NCBI GenBank assembly: GCA_013152205.1
Contig: JAADGV010000047.1
Span: 1-42,574 of the forward strand
Length of the DNA stretch: 42,574 nucleotides
DNA from: Planctomycetota bacterium
GTDB taxonomy: Bacteria > Planctomycetota > Planctomycetia > Pirellulales > Lacipirellulaceae
Direction: 5' to 3'
Shown: one piece after another, positions 25,461-34,752 of the stretch
Layout: each line of letters begins with the position of its first letter
Numbering within the stretch: position 1 is the first letter of the stretch
Made by a program: the position numbers and the translations under genes
Notes under the pieces: model-generated
The model's database searches: none
What the model saw: only the letters and a program-made list of their open reading frames with translations
What the model was told of the DNA's origin: nothing

Positions 25461-26507
25461 GTGCCCGAAAAAATTGTGATTGTAGGCAGTGGACCTGCCG
25501 GTTGGACATCCGCCATTTATGCCGCCCGAGCGAGCCTCGAACCGGTGGTTTTCGAGGGGGCGGTAACCGAGGACAACCGTCTGCAGGGCACCATGCCGTT
25601 GGGGCAGTTGGCGTTGACGACCGAGGTCGAGAATTACCCAGGTTTCCCGGCGGGCGACCTCAGTGAATTTCTTCGGAGTGCGTTGCCCAGCGAGCATCAG
25701 TGGTTGGTAGACCTTCATCAGAAAGAAGGTTGTTCGGGGCCTGAGCTGATGCATTTGATGCGTCAGCAGGCGGTGAATTTTGGGACGAAGATTGTTACCG
25801 ACGATATTGTCGAGGTGGATTTCGATAGCCACCCCTTCAAACTCCGTTCGCTGGGTGGAGAAGAAGTGGAAGCGCTCAGCGTGATTATCGCGACCGGTGC
25901 CCGCGCCAATTATTTGGGCTTAGAGTCGGAAGAGAAATACAAGAATTTGGGGGTAAGCGCTTGTGCCGTCTGCGACGGAGCGCTGCCACGGTTCCGAGGC
26001 AAGCCGTTGATCGTGGCTGGCGGCGGCGACTCGGCTGTCGAAGAAGCCGACTATCTTTCGAAGTTTGCCAGCACGGTTTATTTGGTTCACCGCCGCGACG
26101 AATTGCGGGCCTCGAAGATCATGGCCCAACGTGCCTTCGACAACCCGAAGATTGAAATCCTGTGGAATACCACGATTGAAGAGGTGCTCGGCAACGATAC
26201 GGACGGCGTGACGGGAGTGCGACTCAAGTCGACCGTCGACGGGACGGAGCGCGAGCAAGAGGCGGCCGGGGCGTTCATGGCCATCGGGCATACGCCCAAC
26301 ACGACTTTTCTGGAAGGCAAGCTCGATATGACCGCGAAGAAGTATCTTCAATGGACGGTTCCGTTTCGTACGAATACAAGCGTCGAGGGAGTTTTTGCTG
26401 CGGGGGATGTGGCCGACGATTATTATCGTCAGGCTGTGACAGCCGCTGGCTCGGGCTGTATGGCGGCGCTGGATGCCGAACGCTGGTTGGGCACGAAGGG
26501 TTTTTAA
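25461..26507 (+). CDS. trxB: Thioredoxin reductase
   Basis: This FAD enzyme reduces thioredoxin with NADPH and has 348 residues. The FAD motif [10 protein letters not shown] is near the N-terminus. The redox pair is C168-A-V-C171-D-G, and the NADPH motif is [10 protein letters not shown]. The second FAD motif is G-V-F-A-A-G-D-V. Compared with the E. coli enzyme, about 25-30 residues are inserted between P-G-F-P-A-G-D-L and G-P-E-L-M (residues 66-95). The start is GTG at 25461, preceded by AAAGGA. asnS follows 36 bp later, so the two are probably co-transcribed. Confidence 0.94.
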   Translation: MPEKIVIVGSGPAGWTSAIYAARASLEPVVFEGAVTEDNRLQGTMPLGQLALTTEVENYPGFPAGDLSEFLRSALPSEHQWLVDLHQKEGCSGPELMHLMRQQAVNFGTKIVTDDIVEVDFDSHPFKLRSLGGEEVEALSVIIATGARANYLGLESEEKYKNLGVSACAVCDGALPRFRGKPLIVAGGGDSAVEEADYLSKFASTVYLVHRRDELRASKIMAQRAFDNPKIEILWNTTIEEVLGNDTDGVTGVRLKSTVDGTEREQEAAGAFMAIGHTPNTTFLEGKLDMTAKKYLQWTVPFRTNTSVEGVFAAGDVADDYYRQAVTAAGSGCMAALDAERWLGTKGF

Positions 26508-26543
26508 CGACTTGTTATTGATGCGTGCTTCTATGGAGAACCG

Positions 26544-27938
26544 ATGGAAAAGATTTCGATAAAAGAGGCGCGTCGACCAGAGTCGATTGGTCGACAGGCG
26601 ACGCTCCAGGGATGGGTGCGGACGCGTCGTGACTCGAAGGGTGGGTTCAGCTTTCTGGAACTCAACGATGGCACTTGTTTGGCGAATATCCAAGTGATTG
26701 CCGATGCGGGTCTGGAGAATTATGAATCAGAGATCAAGCGTCTGACCGCGGGCTGTAGCGCGACTGTGCGGGGCGAGATCAAAGAGTCGGGCGGTAAGGG
26801 CCAAGCCACCGAGATGCAGGCTGCCGAGGTGATTGTCCACGGCTGGGCTGACCCGGACGAGTATCCGCTGCAGAAGAAGCGTCATTCGATGGAAAAGCTG
26901 CGTGAGTGGGCGCATCTTCGGCCTCGGACGAATGCTTTTGGCGCCGTGATGCGGGTGAGAAATCAAATTAGTCGGTCGATTCACGATTTCTTTCAGGAAG
27001 ATGGTTTTCTCTACCTGCATACGCCGATTATCACCGCCAGCGATTGCGAAGGCGCTGGAGAGATGTTTCGGGTAACGACAATCGATCCGGCGAATGTTCC
27101 GTTGGACGCAAAAGGACAGGTCGACTACACGCAGGATTTCTTCGATCGGCCTTCGTACCTGACGGTTTCGGGGCAACTGGAAGGCGAGATTTACGCCACG
27201 GCATTGGGCAAAGTTTATACATTTGGGCCGACGTTTCGGGCGGAAAACTCGAACACGTCGCGTCACTTGGCCGAGTTCTGGATGGTTGAGCCTGAGGTGG
27301 CGTTTAATGAGTTAGACGACAACATGCAATTGGCAGAGGATTTTCTGAAACGCATCGTGGCCGATGTGCTGTCTAACTGCGAGGAGGATGTCGAATTCTT
27401 TCAAAAACGCATCGACGACACGGTGCTTGAAACACTGCACACCATCGCCGAGAAGCCCTTTCATCGGGTTAGCTATACCGAAGCGATCGAGCGGTTAGAA
27501 AAATCGGGCGAGAAGTTTGAGTTTCCGATCGCCTGGGGAACAGACTTGCAGGCGGAGCATGAGCGGTACCTTACCGAGAAGGAATTCGGGGCCCCGGTGA
27601 TCTTGTACGACTATCCGGCTGCGATCAAGCCGTTCTACATGAAGTGCAACGACGACGAGAAAACCGTACGGGCGATGGATGTGCTGGTGCCACGGGTTGG
27701 CGAGATCATTGGTGGCAGCCAACGCGAGGATCGGCTCGATGTGCTGGAAGCCCGTATGCAAGAGCAGGGGCTAGATGCTGACGAGTATTGGTGGTATCTC
27801 GATTTGCGGCGTTTCGGAACCGTGCCGCATTCTGGTTTTGGGCTTGGGCTGGAACGCATGGTGCAGGCGGTGACGGGAATGGCAAACATCCGAGATGTGA
27901 TTCCGTTTCCTCGAACGCCGGGTAATGCGGAGTTTTAA
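26544..27938 (+). CDS. asnS: Asparaginyl-tRNA synthetase
   Basis: This is a class IIb synthetase of 464 residues. The N-terminal OB fold (about 16-105) has [22 protein letters not shown]. Motif 2 is [21 protein letters not shown], and motif 3 is [12 protein letters not shown]. The [10 protein letters not shown] form is that of AsnRS, and the AspRS insertion domain is absent. A slightly long loop after G-E-M-F-R-V-T-T (about residues 175-200) is seen in many AsnRS. The presence of AsnS suggests direct Asn-tRNA charging. Confidence 0.96.
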   Translation: MEKISIKEARRPESIGRQATLQGWVRTRRDSKGGFSFLELNDGTCLANIQVIADAGLENYESEIKRLTAGCSATVRGEIKESGGKGQATEMQAAEVIVHGWADPDEYPLQKKRHSMEKLREWAHLRPRTNAFGAVMRVRNQISRSIHDFFQEDGFLYLHTPIITASDCEGAGEMFRVTTIDPANVPLDAKGQVDYTQDFFDRPSYLTVSGQLEGEIYATALGKVYTFGPTFRAENSNTSRHLAEFWMVEPEVAFNELDDNMQLAEDFLKRIVADVLSNCEEDVEFFQKRIDDTVLETLHTIAEKPFHRVSYTEAIERLEKSGEKFEFPIAWGTDLQAEHERYLTEKEFGAPVILYDYPAAIKPFYMKCNDDEKTVRAMDVLVPRVGEIIGGSQREDRLDVLEARMQEQGLDADEYWWYLDLRRFGTVPHSGFGLGLERMVQAVTGMANIRDVIPFPRTPGNAEF

Positions 27939-28041
27939 CGCATGTTATGAAATACAAACTGAAAAGAGCAAGCACCAACGCGAACGAGGCGACGACCGCC
28001 ATTCGCCCAGCCCGCCTTTCTCGCAACAAGATAGGCAATCG

Positions 28042-28806
28042 TTAGCCCAACAGTTTTATCCGGTTTATCCCGGCGCTTTCTGGGCGTCCCCAATGCCGGA
28101 GGCCTTGCCGGCGTCGATTCGCGGCATACAGAAAGCCGATCATACCCACACCTAACAGCGCGAGGCCTGGCGGCTCCGGCACCACTTCGACAACACGGAA
28201 GGTGAGCGTGCTGGGGTCGACGTTATCGTTGAGAGAAGGGCGGATGTTCATAAAGAAGCCGCTGTTCGCATCGTTGAAGAGGGGCAAGGAGATCGGGTCG
28301 CCGGCGACGATCGATTCATCGAAGAACTCGATGTTGAACCCCGCAGTGATAATGACAGGCGTACCGCCGACACCCGGGATACCGCCGGAACCCGGGATGA
28401 TGTCGAGCAAAACGGGAATAAACACACTTAGCCGATCATTAAACGGGGTTATTACTTCGTAGGCGGTCAGAAATGCACCTACCCCGAGTATGAAATCGCG
28501 ATCTTCGGCCGTGTTGAACGTTTCGATCCGAACCGAGTCGTTGCGGTAGCTCGTCGAGTCCACCTCATCGGCGTACAGATCTCCGTCGTCGAAATCTGCC
28601 GATACGCGAAAGTTCCCGCCTCGCACGACCGCCGAGGTGGCCAGGTCGTCGCCGTAATCGCCCTCGAGGATGTAGCGGAGCGTGTTCGCCGCTGCGCTGT
28701 TCTCGCCGGCGGGCGCCAAGAGCCCGGTCAGGCAACAAACACACAGCACAGGCATGCGTAATTGGAATGTTATCCAGTTGATCTTCCTCAAAATCATAAT
28801 ATTCAT
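28042..28806 (-). CDS. PEP-CTERM sorting domain protein
   Basis: The protein has 254 residues. An N-terminal hydrophobic segment (about 18-40) is a signal peptide. The C-terminal V-P-E-P-P-G-L-A-L-L-G-V-G-M-I-G-F-L-Y-A followed by N-R-R-R-Q is a classical PEP-CTERM signal: the V-P-E-P motif, one membrane helix and a basic end. Such proteins are cut and exported by exosortase, which is not in this window. About 27 extra residues after the basic cluster are unusual and may come from readthrough into repeat-like DNA. The middle is beta-rich with Asp and Gly and has no recognised domain. Starts at 28806 or 28797 are both possible. Confidence 0.8.
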   Translation of the reverse strand: MNIMILRKINWITFQLRMPVLCVCCLTGLLAPAGENSAAANTLRYILEGDYGDDLATSAVVRGGNFRVSADFDDGDLYADEVDSTSYRNDSVRIETFNTAEDRDFILGVGAFLTAYEVITPFNDRLSVFIPVLLDIIPGSGGIPGVGGTPVIITAGFNIEFFDESIVAGDPISLPLFNDANSGFFMNIRPSLNDNVDPSTLTFRVVEVVPEPPGLALLGVGMIGFLYAANRRRQGLRHWGRPESAGINRIKLLG

Positions 28807-29158
28807 CTGTGGTATCTCTTGTTAGCGGATATTTACCAGGGTGGCGAGAACGAACCGTAGAAGCTGACGGAGCCGTGCCGGCAGTCTTCCAATCGTCGAC
28901 AACAAGTTCAAAAAAAACTATCCTGGGGCAGTTGCGCTCAACGTGTGCGAATCATCGCATGTGCAGACCCGCCCATTGTAACAGAAGTGCGCCCCCCCGA
29001 GTCTAACGCGTTGGAAATGTTCTCATTTTTTGACTATCGGCCCCAATTCTTGGGCCCCTATCACTCAATACAAGGTTTTCAAGCTCCTGGGCCGGGCTTC
29101 GCGTCCTTGATGCGCAGATTTTTCTCCCGACATCCAACATTTTGCCGCCTTTAGGCTC
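28807..29158. other. Gap of 352 bp before the IS1380 remnant
   Basis: No gene, tRNA or clear repeat was found. A GC-rich stretch at 29039-29061 contains GGCCC and GGGCC as a short palindrome. The rest may hold the decayed end of the IS element, but I cannot show it. Confidence 0.35.
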
Positions 29159-29632
29159 CTACTCACTGCACCGAGTGTCCACCGGTGGCGGTAGTGCCAA
29201 CTGTTCGATGCGGTCGAGGATCAGTTGTTTGAGCGGCTTGCACCGATGTGCCTTGTCGATCCACTCGCCGGAGAGATTCATCAGTGCCGTAAGGTTGCTG
29301 TTGGTACTGAGCGTCTCGATCTCGAAGCGTCCGACTCCGCTTGTGGAAGCGGCTTCTTTGTCCGCCTGCGCGGCCCGCCCACCGACAACGTGTCGCATGG
29401 CAGGGTCAACACACAACCGCTCGGCATCATTGACGTCCTCGTATCCTGCCAGTCGGCTGTAGATTGACTGACGCAGCAGTGGCACGAGGCCATGTTGTTG
29501 GTTCGTGCCCAGGCGTGAATCGCTTAGCACTTCAACGCCCATTTCCGTGAGACAGAGTACTTCGTCCAGTTCGCGATAAGCCAACAGGCCGGCATCGCTG
29601 GTGATCTTGCTTCCTACGAATTCCAACTTCAA
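29159..29632 (-). pseudogene. N-terminal remnant of an IS1380-family transposase
   Basis: About 157 residues can be read. They match the pattern of IS1380 (DDE_Tnp_1-like) transposases near their N-terminus: T-S-D-A-G-L-L-A-Y-R-E-L-D-E-V-L-C-L-T-E-M-G, then Q-Q-H-G-L-V-P-L-L-R-Q-S-I-Y-S-R-L-A-G-Y-E-D-V-N-D-A-E-R-L and D-P-A-M-R-H-V-V-G-G-R-A. The frame runs to I-L-D, the place of the first catalytic Asp, and then turns into unrelated sequence. The start lacks about 15-20 usual residues, and the frame begins exactly at the stop codon of the upstream membrane-protein gene. No terminal inverted repeats were found, so the element is dead. Confidence 0.8.
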
Positions 29633-29985
29633 CCGAAAGTTCGAGCGAGAACGGCGAGAATCGGCGCCAGGGCAATGCAGATGCTGAAAACCACGAGGCC
29701 ACGCGGGGGCGGGACACGTCTCACTCGATAGAGCACCGGCAGGATTAGCAGCGACATGATTCCAACGATCGAGCCGCCAAGGAGCATGAGGCCGCGGAGT
29801 AATTCCATCCGCTTGGCGTCGGGATAGTTGATGAGGTAGAAGTGGGCTGCAATGATCATGAGGTTGCAGAGCAACGTGGTGGTGACGGTGACCGTCCAGG
29901 CAATGGTAATCGCCTCGCTGGCCCGTGCTTCAGGGGTGACCGCAACATGGGCTCGCGGTTTACGTTTTTTCTTCTTCGCGGCCAT
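29629..29985 (-). CDS. Small membrane protein of unknown function
   Basis: The protein has 118 residues. It begins with a basic M-A-A-K-K-K-K-R-K-P-R-A-H segment. Three hydrophobic helices follow, roughly residues 28-50, 62-83 and 95-115. The ATG at 29985 is chosen because residues encoded further upstream (the frame opens at 30111) look random. The stop coincides with the left end of the IS1380 remnant, so the original C-terminus may have been altered by that insertion. I do not recognise the family. Confidence 0.6.
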   Translation of the reverse strand: MAAKKKKRKPRAHVAVTPEARASEAITIAWTVTVTTTLLCNLMIIAAHFYLINYPDAKRMELLRGLMLLGGSIVGIMSLLILPVLYRVRRVPPPRGLVVFSICIALAPILAVLARTFG

Positions 29986-30387
29986 AAGGCAAAGGTAAGG
30001 GGGCTGGGGGTATGTTGCCGAAATGCCACATTGCAATAGAAGTAGTAAGTAGACACGATCGCTTAGATTGCTAAAAGCCCTCCGATCGGAATCTTCGAGA
30101 TACTGAGCCACGAACTTTGCTTCGTTTGGTTTTGTGAGCTATCTTTTCGATGGCGGAGCGGCGTACGCCGTTTTGCGACCAATTTTCCGAATGGCGATCT
30201 GGCTGTCGTCCCTACCTAGGTATCCTGCCCATAGGGCAGCTTTTCAAAATGCGTGATCGTGATTCCCGGGGGGAATTACTGAGAAAACGGCAAAACATGA
30301 CGGTGTGGGTGTACGCCTTGCACTAGGCACGGTCTTTTCCAACAGTTTCAACTTGCGCCTTTCGTGACTTAAAATCTCCTGCTGCTT
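29986..30387. other. Divergent gap of 402 bp
   Basis: It lies between the small membrane-protein gene (-) and the coiled-coil gene (+). A 12-base palindrome CGGCGTACGCCG is present at 30163-30174. No convincing promoter or RNA gene was found. Confidence 0.35.
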
Positions 30388-31068
30388 ATGTCAACTTCTG
30401 AAACCATCGAGTCGATTCAAGCAACTTTGCAGCCTTTAGAGGATTTGCAAGGCGAGCAAACCCAGCTAGAGGCATGGGTTCACGACTCGTTTAGTGCTCT
30501 CGAAAAATTGCACGAGGAGTTGTCTGAGTGGCAGACCGAGTTGGCACGGAAACAGACAGAAATCGATCTACGCGAAGATGCGTTAGAAAAATGTCAAGAA
30601 CACGAGAGCCACCTCGACACTCATGCTGCACAGTGGAAAAAAGACTTAGCCGAGACTCGCGAAGAAGTACAACAGCTTGAGGAAGAGAATACCGAACAAC
30701 TCCAGGAATTTGAGAAGTTGGAGCGAGGCCATGACCTATTGGAAACTGAGCTGAAACTGGCAAGGCAGCGAACCGAGGATTTATCAGCAGCATTGGAAGC
30801 GGAGAGGGGAAGAGTCAGCCAAGAACATGGCCAATGGGCGAGCGAGTTTCAGAAAATACGCCGTTTGGTAGAGAAACAAGGTTTGCTGCTAGAAGAACAT
30901 TTGGGTGAGGACAAACTGTCAGCCGCTCCTAGCGAGGAGGAGGCTGTGGCATCAGCAGTCGAAGGCGATATTTCGTCGCGCAGCGCGGAGTTCAGGCGAC
31001 GAGCCCAATCGCGTCAAGCTGCCAAACGTCGTCGACAACGAAATACTGAGGAGCCCGACCAAGTATGA
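30388..31068 (+). CDS. Coiled-coil protein of unknown function
   Basis: The protein has 226 residues without signal or membrane segment. From about residue 10 to 165 it is an almost unbroken heptad pattern rich in Glu, Gln, Leu and Lys, so a long coiled coil. The tail (185-226) is Ala/Ser-rich and then strongly basic (R-R-R-A-Q-S-R-Q-A-A-K-R-R-R-Q-R), which could bind nucleic acid or an acidic partner. It overlaps the next gene by four bases (ATGA), so both are made from one transcript. No family is recognised. Confidence 0.7.
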   Translation: MSTSETIESIQATLQPLEDLQGEQTQLEAWVHDSFSALEKLHEELSEWQTELARKQTEIDLREDALEKCQEHESHLDTHAAQWKKDLAETREEVQQLEEENTEQLQEFEKLERGHDLLETELKLARQRTEDLSAALEAERGRVSQEHGQWASEFQKIRRLVEKQGLLLEEHLGEDKLSAAPSEEEAVASAVEGDISSRSAEFRRRAQSRQAAKRRRQRNTEEPDQV

Positions 31069-31436
31069 GTGATAGTCACATTCGTCCACATGCTGCGCAT
31101 GCGTCCAGAAGTATCGCCAATAATGCCGCGGGTATGCAGGTGCAGCGTCCGGCCTGTCTGCTGGAGGTTGAAACCGAGAGCGTACGGGCATTGCTGGAGG
31201 AGTTAGATGACGTAATATTTTCAGCCATCCAGGGGGACGACGAGGCTCTGGCCCAGGCACGCAAGCTATGGCCCCAGGTGGTGTTGGAGATAGGCTGGGA
31301 AATGGTTGAAGAGTCGCGAGAACAGTATTTACGCTACGCCATTGATATCACACGATGCGGAGAGTTGAACGAGTTGCGATCTCCTGAACACGCGATTGCC
31401 GCTATCGAGGTGATTTCGTTACTTACGAAGGACTGA
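31065..31436 (+). CDS. Small protein of unknown function, coupled to the coiled-coil gene
   Basis: The protein has 123 residues and is mostly helical and acidic. The first 25 residues are polar and His/Ala-rich. The core runs from V-E-T-E-S-V-R-A-L-L-E-E-L-D-D-V-I-F through L-W-P-Q-V-V-L-E-I-G-W-E-M-V-E-E-S-R-E-Q-Y-L-R-Y-A. Its ATG lies inside the end of the upstream gene (ATGA). No family is recognised. Coupling suggests that the product acts with the coiled-coil protein. Confidence 0.65.
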   Translation: MSDSHIRPHAAHASRSIANNAAGMQVQRPACLLEVETESVRALLEELDDVIFSAIQGDDEALAQARKLWPQVVLEIGWEMVEESREQYLRYAIDITRCGELNELRSPEHAIAAIEVISLLTKD

Positions 31437-31461
31437 TGGCTCGGAGCAAAGATTGTTCAGT

Positions 31462-31824
31462 CTATTGCTGCATAAACGCACCACATTTTGGGCAACGTGC
31501 AAACCACATCGGAACTTTTTCGCCGCAACTGCATTTGATGTTGTGCCGAATGACAGACGAGCTGAGTAGACTGCCGCTGGCGCTGGAGTCTTGCGGATCG
31601 GGTTCGTCGAACACGGAAGAGGCCGCCGTCGCTGCGACAGTTTTCCCGCCATGTTCTTCTCGGGCAACCCGCATGGCTGCTTTGCTTAACTCATTGGACG
31701 AAGCAACGTTAGGCACGCGGACCGCCACTTGGCCAGGGCAATAGGGGCATAGTCCTTTTTTGCCGGCGTACTTTTCTTTTACTTTGAATTCATGCCCGTT
31801 GGGACATTTGATAGAAATCCCCAT
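31462..31824 (-). CDS. Double zinc-ribbon protein of unknown function
   Basis: The protein has 120 residues. Two zinc ribbons lie at the ends: C-P-N-G-H with C-P-Y-C near residues 6-30, and C-S-C with C-P-K-C near the C-terminus. A Ser/Ala-rich linker of about 60 residues joins them. The ATG at 31824 follows a GGAGA ribosome site, and the frame upstream of it is unlikely to be translated. The N-terminal K-C-P-N-G-H-E-F-K-V-K-E-K-Y-A-G-K-K-G-L-C-P-Y-C layout is, from memory, common in planctomycete proteins. It converges on the 31065 gene with 25 bp between stops. Confidence 0.7.
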   Translation of the reverse strand: MGISIKCPNGHEFKVKEKYAGKKGLCPYCPGQVAVRVPNVASSNELSKAAMRVAREEHGGKTVAATAASSVFDEPDPQDSSASGSLLSSSVIRHNIKCSCGEKVPMWFARCPKCGAFMQQ

Positions 31825-32171
31825 AGCGGTTTCTCCAGAAGTCTTGGCCTTTCTTGATAAGACCCGATCCCTGACCAACCGCGCAGCAAACGGTACTACG
31901 CGCACCCACTTCTCGTGCCTCTCCTATGACTTTTCAGTCACCCATAGGAAGCATTGAAAGAATCGAACGATCCGAAAGTAAGAAAAGGCTCCGCCTGCCA
32001 TTGTCGCAGATTAGGCCCTTCGGTGTCAATTATTTATGCGGGGTGAACCGGAGAATTGCAAAGTTGCTAGTTCCATGGTAGCCGTGGGCGGAAGCTGCGG
32101 TCGAGCACGAAAAAACCGCGGCTTCCGCCTGCGGCTAGTATGTTTGGGGTACTTTGCCGTGTTGAAATGGG
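31825..32171. other. Gap with dispersed repeat D, copy 2
   Basis: Within this 347-bp gap, AAAAACCGCGGCTTCCGCCT followed by GCGGCTAGTAT (32110-32141) repeats the tract at 15229-15259. The remainder shows no gene. Both copies lie in the same orientation on the plus strand. Confidence 0.6.
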
Positions 32172-33218
32172 TCAGGCAGACTCTGTTTGCTGGGGTGTGG
32201 ATTCGCTGTGGTTGGGAGCCAGTTGGACATGGCGATCTTCGAGAGTCGCTACGATTTCAATGGCTTTTCGGCCTTTGAATTGCCCTGGCTTGGCATGAAA
32301 TTTACTGCGTCCTTCAACCGAAACAAGAAGCGGCTCGTGGACATCTTTTTCGCTTGCAATGATGTCGCCCACGCGGAGGCTGATGAGGTCGGCTGTCGAG
32401 ATGCTGGTTCCTGCCAACTCGACAACAACTTCGACAGGAGATTCTGCAATCTGATTGCTCAGTTGTTGAATCGATTCAGGGGTCGGAGGCCTCTTGCTGT
32501 AGCTGACCCAACTGTTTGAGGTGAGCTTGTGGCTGATGCGTTCGATGGAATTGTATGGGATGCAAAGATTTACCATGCCCCGAGTATCGCCGACGGTAAG
32601 TTCGAAGCTAATGAGAACGACGACTTCGTTGGCAGGGATAATCTGAACGAGTTGGGGATTGCTTTCGACGCGATCGACTTCTAAGTCAAGCTCGAGTACG
32701 TTTTCCCAGCCGTGTTTCATCTCTTCGAGAAACAAACCTGTAATGCGAGAGACCAAACGCAATTCGATTTCGGTCAGAGGTCGACGCGCTGGCGCAGTAC
32801 CTGATGTACTCCCGCCAAGTAGGCGATCGATGATTGGGAAGAGAATGGAGGGATTGAGGTCGAGAATCAGTTGCCCCTCTAACGGCTTGGCACTGATTAG
32901 GTTGAAGCAGGTTGGGTTTTCGAGACTAAAGACGAACTCGCTATAAGTGAGCTGGTCGACACTGGTGAGTTTGACTTCGACAATGGTGCGTAGGAGGGCG
33001 GATAAAGCAGCCCCGAAATTTCGGCCGAAGCCTTCGTGCATCGTCTGCAATGCGCGCATTTGCTCTTTGCCAACGCGCTCTGGCCGTTTGAAATCGTAAA
33101 CGGTTATTTTCTCGCGAGAGCGAGCGGATGGAGCCGGCGCTTCCTCATTGGTCGACGAATCGCTATCCAACGAAGTGAGCAGGCTTTCGACTTCTGCTTG
33201 ACTTAAAACATCACCCAT
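32172..33218 (-). CDS. fliM: Flagellar motor switch protein FliM
   Basis: FliM forms the C-ring, binds phospho-CheY and sets rotation. From the ATG at 33218 there are 348 residues. The short N-terminal V-L-S-Q-A-E-V-E-S-L-L-T segment matches the usual CheY-binding end. The middle domain (about 40-230) has Y-D-F-K-R-P-E-R-V, F-G-R-N-F-G-A-A-L-S, and R-L-L-G-G. The C-terminal SpoA-like domain (about 255-330) holds V-E-V-V-V-E-L-A-G-T-S and L-R-V-G-D-I-I. GGAG at 33225-33228 supports this start over the ATG at 33230. No other flagellar gene is nearby; it follows proA by 46 bp. Confidence 0.93.
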   Translation of the reverse strand: MGDVLSQAEVESLLTSLDSDSSTNEEAPAPSARSREKITVYDFKRPERVGKEQMRALQTMHEGFGRNFGAALSALLRTIVEVKLTSVDQLTYSEFVFSLENPTCFNLISAKPLEGQLILDLNPSILFPIIDRLLGGSTSGTAPARRPLTEIELRLVSRITGLFLEEMKHGWENVLELDLEVDRVESNPQLVQIIPANEVVVLISFELTVGDTRGMVNLCIPYNSIERISHKLTSNSWVSYSKRPPTPESIQQLSNQIAESPVEVVVELAGTSISTADLISLRVGDIIASEKDVHEPLLVSVEGRSKFHAKPGQFKGRKAIEIVATLEDRHVQLAPNHSESTPQQTESA

Positions 33219-33264
33219 CACGCACTCCATTGCGAGAGGAAACTGCGAGGCTAGTATCTCGCAT

Positions 33265-34554
33265 CTACTTTCGAACTTGACCGTTCCCGTGTACGACGTA
33301 TTTGTAACTGGTTAACGACTCGATGCCGCAGGGTCCGCGGGCATGGAATTTGTCGGTGCTGATGCCGATTTCAGCCCCCAGGCCAAACTCGCCACCATCA
33401 TTGAAACGTGTGCTTGCATTGATCATCACTGCTGAACTATCGACGCCGGAGGCGAATTGTTCGGAGGTTGCCAAATCGTTGGTGACAATGGCGTCGGTAT
33501 GCCCCGATCCGTAGCGATTGATATGCTCGATGGCTTCGGTTACCGAGCCGACGAGGCTGACAGACATGATGGGGCCGAGGAACTCAGCAGCATAGTCTTC
33601 TTCGCTGGCCAGCGTGGCGGTGTCGAGCAGTTCGCAGGTACGTTCGTCGCCACGAAGTTCGACCTCGTGTCGGTGCAATGCTTTTGCTAGCGGGGGTAGG
33701 AACTCACTCGCGACGTCAGCGTGTACTAACAGCGACTCGGCTGCGTTGCAAACGCCCATGCGATGGCACTTGGAATTGATGACAATCGCTCGGGCCATTT
33801 CTAGATCGGCAGCGGCATCGACATACACATGGCAATTGCCTGCAAAGTGTTTGATCACAGGCATTTGGGCTTCGGCCGCGACGCGGCGGATAAGGCCCTC
33901 GCCGCCACGGGGGATGGCGACATCGATGAATTCAGAAAGTTGGAGGAAATGGCCGACGGCATCCCGATTGGTTGTTTGGACTAGTTGAACGGCATCTGCG
34001 GGGATGCCAATCTCGGCGGCAGCTTCGTGCAGTAGTTTTACGATAGCTTGGCTGGAGTGGATCGCCTCTTTACCGCCACGCAAGATGACGGCGTTGCCGG
34101 CTTTCACGCAGATGGCGGCTGCGTCGGCGGTCACGTTGGGACGCGATTCATAGACAAAGAAAACCACGCCGAGCGGGACGCGGGTCTTGTTGATCGTAAG
34201 CCCGTTGGGGCGGATCGTGGAGTCGATGACTTGCCCAATCGGGTCGGAGAGGGTGGCGACTTCTTCAAGGGCGGCTGCGACGCCTTCGATACGTTCGGGG
34301 GTTAGACGCAAGCGGTCGACTTGTGCGTCGGTGAGGCCGTATTTGGGGGCGGCTTCGATATCGAGTTGATTCGCGGCTTGGAGGGTGTCGATGCGTTGGC
34401 GGAGCAAGTCGGCTGATCGGCGCAGCCAAGCAATCTTCGTTTCGCCAGCGACTTGGGCCAACTCGACGGATGCGGCTTTGGCGCGGCGGGCGGTCTCGCA
34501 GCAGTACTTGTCTAAGTCGGCGGGTTCGGTTTGTGTTTCAGCAGTTGCGGTCAT
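33265..34554 (-). CDS. proA: Glutamate-5-semialdehyde dehydrogenase (gamma-glutamyl phosphate reductase)
   Basis: ProA reduces gamma-glutamyl phosphate in proline synthesis. About 429 residues from the ATG at 34554. Conserved parts are [39 protein letters not shown], and the catalytic Cys in [13 protein letters not shown]. The C-terminal [19 protein letters not shown] is intact. The frame also opens at 34593, but those extra residues do not fit the family. proB is not present in the window. Confidence 0.95.
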   Translation of the reverse strand: MTATAETQTEPADLDKYCCETARRAKAASVELAQVAGETKIAWLRRSADLLRQRIDTLQAANQLDIEAAPKYGLTDAQVDRLRLTPERIEGVAAALEEVATLSDPIGQVIDSTIRPNGLTINKTRVPLGVVFFVYESRPNVTADAAAICVKAGNAVILRGGKEAIHSSQAIVKLLHEAAAEIGIPADAVQLVQTTNRDAVGHFLQLSEFIDVAIPRGGEGLIRRVAAEAQMPVIKHFAGNCHVYVDAAADLEMARAIVINSKCHRMGVCNAAESLLVHADVASEFLPPLAKALHRHEVELRGDERTCELLDTATLASEEDYAAEFLGPIMSVSLVGSVTEAIEHINRYGSGHTDAIVTNDLATSEQFASGVDSSAVMINASTRFNDGGEFGLGAEIGISTDKFHARGPCGIESLTSYKYVVHGNGQVRK

Positions 34555-34752
34555 GGTGGTCGCATCAGCGTTGGAAGGAAAGCTAGCCCACAATGGGTAG
34601 CGGTAATAGGTAAACCCTAATCGCGTAAGTATCGGTCAATTGCTAGGAATGGTCAACGTCGCTCTGATGGTTACTATTCCGCTGGAAAGGCCAGGACGGC
34701 CTGAATATGGGGACAAACAAAGGGGGGGCCTCCCCATGAGGGGGGCGTAGTG

